A stretch of 17,461 nucleotides of DNA from Terana coerulea (lineage: Eukaryota > Basidiomycota > Agaricomycetes > Polyporales > Phanerochaetaceae). Shown piece after piece: positions 1-9,993 of this stretch (position 1 is its first letter; each line of letters begins with the position of its first letter). A program made the position numbers and the translations under genes. The DNA lies in NCBI GenBank assembly GCA_024811115.1, contig JAKOGH010001108.1:1-17461 (forward strand), given 5' to 3'. Under the pieces are notes generated by a model. That model saw only the letters and a program-made list of their open reading frames with translations. It was not told the origin of the DNA and ran no database searches.

Positions 1-1905
1 GCGATCAGGGACAAGCAACGGAGACAGGCACAGACAGTGAGAACCCTGCCCTTTGACAGAGCTGCAGAATCAAGGTTTGCCTCGCCCATCCTCCCCCACG
101 CGAGCCCTTCGGCCCAACGGGAGGCCACGCCCGTTCCCGATCTGGAAAAAAAAGATTTTTCGAGTTCCCGTTGATGCCCAAAATACCGATCTAAATGAAC
201 TGCGACGGTCTGCGTCGTCGCCACAGACGAGAGCGACGACTGAGCCTGCACCACAGGCGTCGTATTCATAGAGTATGCACATGGACTGTCTACAGTAAGA
301 TGAACGGGCCTAGACTTTACGGGCTGCGTTAGCGTGCACAGCACACCGGCTGACAGACAGCAGGCAGAATGCAGAGCCTAGACCCGTGCGATGCTTAGCT
401 CCGCGACATGGCGGGACAAACAACCAGCAAGGCGATCCTTGCATGTCCATGTACAAATCTTCCTGCGTCCACCGTAAGCAATCGGTACGGTGCATGCGCT
501 GCCCAGGGAGATAGGATCTTGAACGGGTTAGCATGTGACCCTCACCCCGAGGTGTCCGACGCGGAAGAACGACGGCGTATTCGCGATTCCAACACCATCC
601 GCGCCGTTCGCAGTCCACTTGTACATGGAACACCTGGTTTATTGCGAAATGGAGCTCTGGGCGACGTGGTAAGCTAGCGGTGGATACATTGATGTCTCAT
701 ACTGACTGGTGCAAATTTGCGAGAATGATTTATTGCGGCTCGGGCGCGGTGGGTGGACGCACCAAGGACGCACTAAGACTAAAGCGATCGTGATGCGCCT
801 TAGCGGGTGATACAGGCGCTGATGCTCGCCCGCTGGGACACTGCTTCCAGGGGCACACCAAACGACGGAGCGCGCTGGCGTAAAGGGGCCGTTCGGGGAA
901 CGCGGGGTACATACGAGGACGCTTGGACAGTGATCAGCGGTCTGCGGCGCACAGGGCGTTCGGCGAATTCAGTGCAAGACGCACCAGCGGTGGATTGGCC
1001 TAGGTGTGCGTGGCAGGCGGGGCGGCTACCAGCATGGACTCCGTCTGGATGGCTGGGTGATGAGTGGACAAGCCAAGTGTGCAAAGGAGAACAAGACCAG
1101 GCGGTGGTCACGTAAGGAGCATGAGAGACGTCGGCGAGGTATCGAGCAGATGGGCTGGGGGTTAGGTCGGGCGGGCGGGAAGCGATAGGACGGCGGCCCA
1201 GAACGCGAGAAAGCGCCACGAAGAGGAGCGCGGTGATTGGTCGAATATGTCTGATGGTGTCGAAATATGGCCATCTTGGGAAGTGAAGCGGCGCCATCGG
1301 TAGACAGAGTTGGGCATGGGAAGATGCGGCCTGTACATACATGGCTGAGAAGACAGCCCCGCTCTGGGCTCTGTTCCGCGCTACGGACTGCAAACAGCTC
1401 CGGAACGAGTGTGGCTGGGATGTCGTTATGTCTCCTAACCGGCGATACACCACAGCTGCCAACGTTGCTCCTTCTCGAGAGCCAAGATGAGTACTGTGGA
1501 GAGACATTGAGATGGGCCCGATAGTGGAGGGTGTGTAGGCGAGCTTGTTGGGCAGAATGCCGTCCGCGACAAAGGATCATGATCTCGAGGTTTCACGTGG
1601 GCAGATGGGTGGGTGCCACGAGCAGCAGAAGAGGAAGGTGTTGTGTTGCGGACGATCTGCACGGATCGGTTCGGGCACGAAAAAAGCGAACCGCCTGGCG
1701 CATTTGATGGCACTGGCCTGGATGGGTACAGCCAGGATCTGAGATCGTCGGAACCGGGCGCACTCCGTGCCTGGAATCCCGGCTCTTCGGTACGGGCGCT
1801 CGCAAGGAATGGTTGAATCTCCGCTCGTTGGGAGTGCCTGATTTGCTTAATTGAGCTGCTTGCCAGGCACCTTTTAGGTTGAGTGCATCCCCGCCTCGAC
1901 GGTCA
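1..1905. other. 5' flank of the zinc-finger gene, no gene recognised
   Basis: Open frames occur on both strands here, but none shows a recognisable domain, a consistent splice structure or protein-like composition; they look like the long chance frames expected in GC-rich DNA. Just before the zinc-finger gene, a stretch ending CCTTTTAG at 1877 resembles an intron 3' end, with a CTTAAT branch-like motif about 30 nt upstream. A 5'-UTR intron ending there is therefore possible. No clear TATA box was seen. Confidence 0.5.
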
Positions 1906-4342
1906 ATGGACAACGAAAAGTCCCCTGCGGACGTCGACTACAGCGACAGGACGCCCTCTCCTCAACGCTCCTCGCATTCCCCAGACATGGCCGCCGCCGT
2001 GGCCCACATGCCCCAGCCCCTGTTTCAGCCGCCCACGTCGTCGCCGACGACGACGAACCAAAGCGTATCTGGCGCCAGCAAGCGGTACCGTCCCGCTCCC
2101 GCCAAGACCTTTCAGTGCAGAGGTTACGGCGACTGTCGCATGGTATTCAGCAGAAGCGAGCACCTTGCCAGGCACATCAGGTACGCCCTTCCCCCATTTC
2201 ATGTTTTCCTCCCACTCTGCGATCAGGGGTCGTCGGACTTGGAGGCAAAGGACGAGGTTGCCTCAGAGCAGCGCAAGACACGAAGAGCAAACGTCGCAAA
2301 CGTCACCGGACACTCTCCGGGACGTTGTAGACGCACTGCTATGCGGGTCATTCGAGACGCTTCTCTCCCACTTTCCACGCGCATACACCCACTGCTTCCT
2401 GCTCGCCTCGCTACGTCGCAAAACAACAGTACTTACTCCACCTTTCTTTTGTAGAAAACACACTGGTGAACGCCCTTTCACATGCCACTGCGGCAAGCAA
2501 TTTTCTCGGCTCGACAATCTCCGCCAGCATGCTCAGACCGTTCACGCCGACAAGCTCGACCAGAATGAGCACATGATGCAAGAGCTCACGTCGCTGCATG
2601 CGACGATGACCGCCGTTGGAAAGGGGGCTCCTCGAGGCAAGCGCGCTCAAGCCCAAGCTGCCGCTGCGGCTAACGCTGGGACTAGTACTCTTGACGGCAC
2701 ACATCCAGCCATGTCCATCAAGCAGGAAGACGGACTACCCATGTCGATGCGTCCTGGTACCAGCACTGGTTACGAGGGCGGAGACGATTCGTTTCGGACC
2801 TCTGGAGGATGGACCACCCTCGACCGCGGACACCACCATTCCTTTCGTGACCCCGGCCAGTCCTTTCGTGTCCCCCAGCATCATCCACCGCAGCAGCCGC
2901 TCTCCATCACCAACACGCCCAACATCCCGGCCAGTCCTTTCTCGCCCCCTCCTCCACCCCATTCAGCTTCAGTCTCCCCGATATCCCAAACGCTGCCGGT
3001 AGCTCCAGTCGGCCCGGAACTAGCAGCCGTCCTGCAACTGCAAACCAACCCCTCCCACCCATCTCATCCGTCGTCCCCGCATCCCTCCCTCCCTCCCTCG
3101 CTCTCTCGCACGCACGGCCACCCGCCCCACCGCTCTTCGTCCCGCAGCAGCGCGAGCAGCTCGGAGTACCGCTCACATCCTCACACATACTACCCCTACC
3201 CACCCCATCCGGTCCGTATGCAGCCTACCGCGGTGGACGACCCTCAACAGCAACTCGGCCAGGGACAGCTCCCGCATCCTACTATTACGGATCTGGACCC
3301 ACCCTACCCCCACTGGTCACAGCTCGCCCCGACCTATCCCTATCGCTCGCCACTGGGCATGGACGGCGACTCGCCGGAGCTGATCATGGCGCCGTATACC
3401 GTAGCCGGCATGGAGACGACGGAGGAGACGAACCAACGTCACCTGTTGGAGGCTCATACGACTCACCCTTTTCCTTCCACGCACCCACCTCCTCCACGCC
3501 CTCCTCAGCGACGTTCCCCGCCGATGCACCATACGCCGAGTACGCCAATCCTCGCAAGCGACCCTACTCAGGATCCGACGACGATGGGGATGACTACCGC
3601 CGATCCGGAGATGTACGCCCATATAGCAGCGCTGGGCGCAGCCGGCCACGGACCGCTGGCGCAGACGACGACGGCTCAGAGTCTCGACCCCAGTCTCGAC
3701 GGCTCTCCGTCATGGAGCTCTGCAATGACACCGATGCACCAGCAGCAGCTCGAGCACTTGTACCACTACCAGGCGCAGCATCGGCCGCATTCGGTGCATC
3801 TCGGCCCACAACATCGTCGGGGATCGTCGCAAGTGCTCAGCAGCTCGCCCTCTACGATCGCACACCATCCCCACGCGCACGCCCAGGCGGTGCACCTGCA
3901 GCAGCAGCGTTCGATGGCGGGTACGCCGGAGCTCGGGGCCTTGCGCTACTCGCAGGAGCTGCGTCGCCAGCAGGAGGAGCAGCTGCGGCAGCTGCAGATG
4001 CAGGGCCAGGCCGAGCACCAGCGGTTCCAGGACGCGCAGAGGGAGCTCGAGCGGCGCAAGTCGGAGGAAGAGGCGTATCTCCTGCAGATGTCCGAGTACG
4101 CGCGGGCGCAGGTCCAGGTGGCTCGCCGCAGTCCGCCGCACGCTCACCCGTACTACCCGTCGCCGGTGTACGATGGGGACATGGCTCTCCAGGACGGGGA
4201 CCTGGATCGCCTGGCGTTGGATATGGATGGGCAGGCGTATCCTCACCATCCACCGCAGGGAGCGTATCCCCTCGCGGACGGTCACCAGCTTCCGTTGGAT
4301 CACCTGGGAGCGGAGATCAAGTACGAGTCTCCGTTGGAATGA
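1906..4342 (+). CDS. C2H2 zinc-finger transcription factor (Msn2/Usv1-like fingers), two exons
   Basis: Exons are 1906-2180 and 2455-4342, joined in phase 2, giving 720 residues. The protein is predicted to be a nuclear DNA-binding regulator. Two C2H2 fingers lie at residues 71-122, joined by a TGERP linker. Finger 1 has C71, C77, H90, H94; finger 2 has C102, C104, H117, H122. The cysteine spacings (five residues, then one) are not canonical. The recognition helices read RSEHLAR and RLDNLRQ; their base-contacting positions match those of yeast Msn2/4, which bind AGGGG elements, so a similar target is inferred. The rest is low-complexity, rich in Pro, His, Ser and Gln, with a probable Gln/Glu/Arg coiled coil at about residues 590-645. 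Two sumoylation-type motifs are visible, IKQE (K181) and IKYE (K714). No in-frame ATG lies between the upstream stop at 1852 and 1906; position -3 is T, a weak context, so the start is probable but not certain. The exact orthologue is not determined. Confidence 0.9.
2181..2454 (+). other. Intron of the zinc-finger gene, 274 nt, unusually long
   Basis: The donor is GTACGC at 2181 and the acceptor is TTTTGTAG ending at 2454. A CTTAC branch motif has its A at 2435, followed by a pyrimidine tract. Removing the intron joins H90-I-R exactly to K-H94-TGERP, restoring a normal finger. The other introns inferred in this window are 48-64 nt, so this one is about five times longer. The exon-1 frame stays open through the whole intron and stops only at the acceptor TAG itself. 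The exon-2 frame is also open throughout. Confidence 0.88.
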
Positions 4343-5299
4343 GGGCCTAGACGGCTGTTTGCTTGGGGTGGCGGTTGGACCATCGGGACGGTGTCTGTTT
4401 CTTATGTCTCGCGTTGCTCGCGCCATCTATCGTATACCTAGGTATTGTCTCGTCTTCTTCCACGAGCTTGTGTCTCGATGCTTGCTCCTTTATACCTACC
4501 ATTGCTCTAATCTTTGCTTTTTTATACACGCCTCTGTCTGCTGCCTAGTGTACTATTCGAAGAGATGTTGTCTGCAGTAGTGTAATACCCACCAATCAAT
4601 GCGTCTCGTGCTCAACTTGCGAGTGTCTCAACGCAAAGTTTTCAAACGTGATTACGTGGGTCCCTCAGCCCGCGGGACTGGCGACAGTCATGTCTGAGGG
4701 CATTCACAGAAACAGAGCGATCGAAGACACAGCAGCGCGTGAAATTGGCGGGATCACTCGAATGGCCCGGACGAGAGCCTGATGGTGGAGATCGCAGATG
4801 CGACTGTCAATGTCATGAACAGGCCGGGACCTGTCCGGAGGCACAACGTGGGGCAGGCTGACGTCTGCCATGTCTTCCTGCAGTGATGCAGGGGTGCGTG
4901 AGACGAGACGGCTCGCGTGCCAACACGAGATAAGTAGGGCCCGGGATACTGAGGGGTGCGTTCACGTAAATGACCGCAGTCGGATGCGTGTGTAGAAGAA
5001 TCCTCCGTGATCGCAGTTACGGGAATACAATGGGCACTCATCGTGTGCAAGGATATTTCGCAATCTGTATGACAGACCGTGCCGAGCACATTGTATCCAG
5101 CTAAGAGCATGAATAATCAACGTTGCTGTTGCAAACACAAGTATACATCGAACGCACGAGGCGTCGGTGGGTTCAAGCATGTTACATGAAGCGCGTGATC
5201 CTCTGGACTGGGAATCAGATGACTGGCATAGGTAGCATGGCGCGACAACTCACGACGTTGGGATGAACTACATCGAAGGGACTTGCCGCAGCCGGGTCC
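4343..5299. other. 3' flank of the zinc-finger gene and downstream flank of MYND copy A
   Basis: The first 250 bases or so are T-rich and fit a 3' UTR for the zinc-finger gene, though no AATAAA signal was seen. From about 5130 to 5299 the minus strand resembles the region just downstream of MYND copy B (about 12190-12315), so the duplicated segment extends past the stop codon. No separate gene is supported. Confidence 0.45.
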
Positions 5300-7029
5300 T
5301 CATGCAGACGCCACTTTCTTCGCGTTCCACCAGTCGGCCTGCATCTTGATGGTATCGTTAATAAGCTGTAGCTCGCTGCGGCTCACATCGCCGGTCTGCA
5401 CGTCGACCAGCCGGTAGTCCACATCAGCTATCGGGAAGCTGTACTCGGACTCGAGTTGCTTGCGTAGGTGCTGCGGAGAGACTCCGGTATGGTGCAAACC
5501 AGACAGGACGTAAGCGTGCACCACATTCACCGCCCGCTTGTCGCCGTTGCGAAAAGCTAGGGATAACGGTCTTAGCCATGTAGAGCACAACAAGCGGATT
5601 GTATGCCCCACCTCGATTTCGGTGGATTAGGAAACGGACTTTGTCTGGAAGCACTCGCTTAGAATTATAGCATAGTGAATCCGTTGCACGAACGTACCTC
5701 CATGCTCATTTGAAATGCAAATACCTGGATCATCAGCTTTGGGATCAGGGTGCATGACCTTGCAACAGCGTTAATAGGCTGCGAGACATTGATTACAATG
5801 CCGGACGTACAAGACAGTCATTTGCTACTCCAACGGAAGAGAGCTGATGTAGGAGCGCAGGTGACCGCTTGTAAGAAAGGATCTGCGTCCGGGAGCCATG
5901 GCGTGGTAGTTGGGGCGGGCTTTCGGGTCTGTGCCTGCTGTTGAATGTCTTGGAGCTTCTCTTCGTCTAGCAGTTTTCCACATATCAACTTATGAGGCCA
6001 GGGCTTGCCACTTTCCCAGTCCTTCGTTTGGCACTCGCTACGAAAAGCATGACTACGGCCCGGTATGGCGTTACAAGAGGAGACTTACCATGAGCAATAG
6101 CAGATACGCCGTTTGATTTGACTACACTTGCTGCAACCCAGCAGTTTCTTGCCAGGAGGAAGCTTAGACTATGGGAGCGCGCAGATGAAGCGTGCATGCT
6201 CCAAGTTCTTGAAGGTCCCCAAATCTCTACTCCATTTTCCCGCCTCTCTTGCAATTCTCTTGGCAGCGGGATCCGTGAGCCGGGCCTCCAGCTTGCCTCT
6301 AGATCCACCTATCTTCATGAGCAGAGGCGCCTTCGTCTCTTTGCCATACTACAGCAGAGTTATTTTGTCCTGTATCTGGTAAAGGGGGAAACGCACGAAT
6401 GCGAGGAGAATATGTGATATCACCGCGGTCAGAAAGTGTGTCCGGGCTATGTTGAACTCGCGCAAAAGTGTTCTGGATCGAGGATCACGGAGTTGTTCTG
6501 CATCAGCTGTAAGCAACCGATCCACCAACGGATGTGGAATGTGAAGTGGCTCCGTGGCGACGGTCTGCAAATTCGAAGGAAGCAAACACTTTAGCATGCG
6601 TACGTATTCGTCGCTGTTTCGGGAAGCCAGGTTTTTCAGAGTCGAGTCTGGGCAAAACGTCCGGCGCTGCTCCATGTCTGGTACACGCGCTGTACGTATG
6701 CTAATCCCTTCCAAGATTACTTGCTCTCGTCTATCCGCGGCGAGTGCCTTCCAATTCTTCTCAAAGTCATCTTGAGCAAAACGAGCAACTGCGTCCTCCG
6801 CAAGATTTGCCTGCAGTTCGCAGACCAGGTGAGCTTCCCATTCTGACCCAAGGATAGCTGAATCGATGTTTGATAGCGCCAACATTTCCTCCGTGAAAAA
6901 GGGCAGTAAGTTGCCTGGGAGCTGGCTGTACGTATCGAAGCAAAGCTCCAGGTCTCGCTCCCAGGACTTCTCCCAGGTTGCGCTGGAGGTGTTCATGTCG
7001 GGCCTATTTTTCGTCATAACGAATGCCAT
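5300..7029 (-). pseudogene. MYND-finger protein gene, copy A, decayed
   Basis: Six exons can be traced by comparison with copy B: 7029-6397, 6348-6089, 6037-5811, 5758-5698, 5644-5612 and 5556-5300, about 490 codons. The five introns (6349-6396, 6038-6088, 5759-5810, 5645-5697, 5557-5611) are 48-55 nt and all GT-AG. The start is the ATG of MAFVMTKNRPDMNTS, aligned with copy B. Exon 1 encodes about 211 residues of an unrecognised N-terminal domain. Exons 2-3 encode a MYND-type zinc finger, a protein-interaction module, ending in PHKLICGK. Disabling changes: the first zinc-binding Cys is Arg (CGC at 6192-6190), a TAG stop lies between the first and second cysteine pairs (6171-6169), and one extra base near 5880-5872 shifts the frame in exon 3. 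The terminal TGA at 5302 replaces a Trp codon of copy B, shortening the C-terminus. The long undamaged first exon suggests recent loss. Confidence 0.82.
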
Positions 7030-9766
7030 GATAACGGGGCTGCGCGAAGTCGCTGTAAGTCGAAAGGTGTTCAGTGGACTCGGAATGACCGATGCAGCTC
7101 GACGCGAGGCGGTCACGTTGAACATGTGTGACCGTCATGGCTACAACGGATCAATTGTGATGGTCATGTACCGCCTACCTTCTACCGTCACGCCCATAAG
7201 CCTTTCGGCAAACATGTAACCGTTCTCCATATTTCAGGTTGATTTTGTCTACTCTATCCAGGAAAAACTACTTTCGACCAGCGTTCGGAAAACATGAGTG
7301 TACAGCTCTCACAGTTGATCTGTCGCCTTTTGGGTTGGCTTTAGCGTGGAAGACACAGCATTAGTGTGTTTACGCCGACCGAGTCTCAAGCAGAAGGTAC
7401 GCTTCCGTGACAATTCACAAGTGATAATGCTAACGTGCGCACACCCCGGGAGCATTTTCCCGGTGATAGCTCGTGCGCACAGCCAGGGATCGTGCTCGAG
7501 ATCTGTGCTGCACGCAACACTCGGCGCTGCGCTCACGTCCGTACGCTTTGCACGTCGAGTGATGCTTACGATGTTTCAAGATCCCTCTGCACTGCAGCCC
7601 TGCATCGGAACTGCGTTGCAGGGGCGAGTGGCCGACACGCATCCAAAGCGCGTTGACCGCCTGCAGAGGACGCTTTTCGACGGTGAGCACAAGCCTCATC
7701 CCGGCCTCTCTCTCTGCCAAACGCAGGCCCTCACGTTGTGGGCAGATTAACTCTCGCTGCAATCCGCAGCGGGTTGCCTACGTGCACGACCTCGACCGGA
7801 TCTCGCGCTGCGTTGCCGGTGTACACATCGCCCGCGCAGCGGCGGTGCGTCTGCGATGCGTGCTTCAGCCAACGCCGTTGCCTCTTGGGCTTTGGGACGT
7901 GGTGGGCCGCTGCAACGCTCCGCATTTCCATGGCATGCATTCACGCGACGGCTTGATACAGGTACGCAGCCCGTGCTCTTGACCGCCGAGCCTTCAGCGC
8001 TGACGTAGGACGGACAAGGGCGCACCGTAGACCACGTTCACGTGTGCCTTCCGCGCGTGGGCGGACGCTGCCTCGGCACCGACGCGCCTCCGGTTCTCCT
8101 GAGTAGGGTTTGGCTGCGTTTTTTATGTTCGCTGGCGTAGACTCGGTGCACGCTACGCGTAGCGCGGAACGCCAGCCTCAGGTCGCGTGCAGGCGCGGTG
8201 TCTCGGTTCGTTTGGCCGGAGGCTTGGTTTCATTTTGTGCTTGTCATCGTATCCGAGACGTACAGAATACAATGCGGTTTTTGTTTTCGAACAATGCACA
8301 AGTACCACGTTACTACGGTAGTAAACAGACATGTTCTGCAATATAGTGATCAGCTGGGGACGAGTAGACAGTGCAAATATGTGGACAGCAGGGTGAGAAT
8401 GACAAAGATACGCAAGGGGATCCCAAAGACAGAGTAACGGCAGTTTATGGGTTGTATGGCTTCTTGAGCTGTAGCTGTTCAGCGCGTTCCGGGGAGCATT
8501 CGCCATGGCAAGAACATCTGTTTTGCAGAAGTGGCGCGGCCTGTGAGAGGAAGCGCGGTGTGCAAGGCCGCGGGGATACAGGCGAGTAGAGCGACAAAAC
8601 GCACATCGGCCGGTGCGAGGGGAGATGGCAAGATGCAGGGGCATACGTCGGCCCCAAGAGCATTCACGCACGGCGAAGGGGGTTGGTGGCCCTTGCTGGC
8701 GCATGGGGCCGCGAAACACGGGACCTAGCCGCACGCATGAAACGAATTATGCGGTCGCGTCGGTGCCGTACGAGTGGTTGGTTGGGCGGCGGTGGAGTTC
8801 CGAAGGTCTGTGGGCATGTGGGCTAAGATGTTTGGCAAGGCAAAGATAGACCGTATGCGTGCAGCAGACGTGCGATGCGCGTGGTGCGGATGTTTTGTGA
8901 GGGATTCATGGGGTTTGATAGCACGAGACGAGTGTAATCCGACCCCTCTGTACGTCTTCACACATGCTCCGTCTTGTTGACAGTCCACCATTCACCAGAA
9001 AATCGAGCGGGAGGTAAGCTATGAATAGGACGAGGTCGTCAGCAACGCAAGTGCTGCAGAAGAGCAACTACAGAGTATGCTCACATTAAGCACGTATGTG
9101 AGTTTCCTGGCTAAACTACAACATGGGCGATTTTCAATATTTGTCATGGGAAAGAATGCACATAAATAATGCATTGTAGCTTAGACAAATCCTAGAATAG
9201 CTAATGATTCAAGCATGTCAAGGCGACTACAAGCCGAGCGTAACGCGAGATCACATGGGCATTGCCAAACTCCCCAATGAGAGACGAGAGCGTAAGCATA
9301 GTGAGTGCAGCTGTGAAGCTTTACTTAACACACAGAAGTCACCTGAGAGTTGTACTTAGGGATACCGTGTGAGGAGTTGGATGGTGTGAGGAGTTGGATG
9401 TTGTACTTGTCCTTCAAGAACATATATGCGCTATGTGTGAGCGACGGGCAGGAGCGAGCGACCAACAGCGTACCGGAACTCGACGCACACCCGGCGGATA
9501 CTATGGCGTACACGAAAGGTCTCGCGGTAACCATATGGACGGTGGGTGGAAGAGCAGACGACGTGGCAGGCAGGGGCGATCCGGCTCCAAGTGATGCGGG
9601 CAACTGGACAGCATTTAGGTGTGGCGTGTATGTTGAGTAGGCCGACAGCATTAGTGCCTCACGGAAGGCAAGCTCCGAACAAGCTTCTGGATTGATAGCT
9701 GTATGCTTCTCGTGCGCAACTGGGCGCGAATGCAGGAACGCGTGAACGGCGCAAAGCTGGGACAGA
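7030..9766. other. Region between copy A and its separated upstream block; possible 2.5-kb insertion
   Basis: From 7030 to about 7200 the sequence still resembles the 5' flank of copy B. After that, similarity stops and about 2.5 kb follows without a recognisable gene. Frames exist (for example plus 7346-7750, minus 8153-8734 and minus 9325-9822), but none shows a known domain. The stretch 9000-9330 is more AT-rich. A 14-bp perfect palindrome lies at 8151-8164 and a 17-bp tandem duplication at 9367-9400. No terminal inverted repeats or target-site duplication were found by eye. Confidence 0.4.
9367..9400. repeat. 17-bp perfect tandem duplication
   Basis: GTGTGAGGAGTTGGATG occurs twice in immediate succession, at 9367-9383 and 9384-9400, with no mismatch. 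Because 17 is not a multiple of three, it shifts any frame passing through it, including the minus-strand frame at 9325-9822. Confidence 0.95.
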
Positions 9767-9939
9767 AGGACGTGGCGGGGTGATGACGTATCCGCCGTCC
9801 GCCCAGACCGTGTCGGTCCCATCCCGCTCCTCTCGGTCCGCCTCCGCTCCCCTTCGTGGCCCCTGTGTCCACTGGGTCCATTGGGTGTCGTACAACTTGC
9901 TGGTCGGCGGGCTGGAGTGGCATGGAGGGGAAGGAGAAG

Positions 9940-9960
9940 ACGCGTCGACGCGTCGACGCG
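9940..9960. promoter_or_regulatory. Palindrome with two ACGCGT (MCB-type) boxes, copy 1
   Basis: CGCGTCGACGCGTCGACGCG at 9941-9960 is a perfect 20-bp inverted repeat built on CGTCGACG units. With the preceding A it forms two ACGCGT hexamers at 9940-9945 and 9948-9953. ACGCGT is the MluI cell-cycle box recognised by fungal MBF; binding here is inferred. It is conserved exactly in the second block. Confidence 0.55.
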
Positions 9961-9976
9961 CTTTGGTGACGGTCGA

Positions 9977-9983
9977 CCAATCA
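9977..9983 (+). promoter_or_regulatory. CCAAT box, copy 1
   Basis: CCAATCA lies 16 bp right of the palindrome and is conserved at the equivalent place in the second block (14476-14482). It is a typical binding site for the fungal HAP/CBC complex, which works in either orientation. Function is inferred. Confidence 0.45.
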
Positions 9984-9993
9984 GAAGCGGGCG

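Larger units (their letters stand above)
9767..9993. repeat. Duplicated upstream block, copy 1 (separated from MYND copy A)
   Basis: About 227 bp that aligns closely with 14317-14504. Shared stretches include GACGTATCCGCCGTCCGCCC near 9783, a 20-bp palindrome, CCAATCA, and GGCGGAGTGTGAAC at the right edge. Copy 1 is longer by two insertions, about 19 bp near 9832 and about 30 bp near 9895. It lies upstream of MYND copy A on the minus strand, but about 2.7 kb from its start codon, against about 220 bp in copy B. It is probably the original promoter region of copy A. Confidence 0.8.

Noticed and set aside
849..888. Two AGGGG stress-type elements upstream of the zinc-finger gene, suggesting autoregulation.
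   Set aside because: A five-base motif on two strands is expected three or four times by chance in 1.9 kb, so two occurrences are no evidence.
800..1580. Overlapping minus-strand frames of 235 and 184 codons in the 5' flank.
   Set aside because: They overlap each other in different frames, lack protein-like composition and have no plausible splice structure.
3710..4426. Long open frame (238 codons) on the minus strand across the end of the zinc-finger gene, and another of 212 codons on the plus strand.
   Set aside because: Both lie over a confirmed GC-rich, repetitive coding exon and read as arginine- or alanine-rich shadows with no domain.
9325..9822. Minus-strand frame of 165 codons starting in the duplicated upstream block.
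   Set aside because: No recognisable domain, no matching frame downstream of the other block, and a 17-bp tandem duplication near its end that changes the frame. Kept only as part of the region description.
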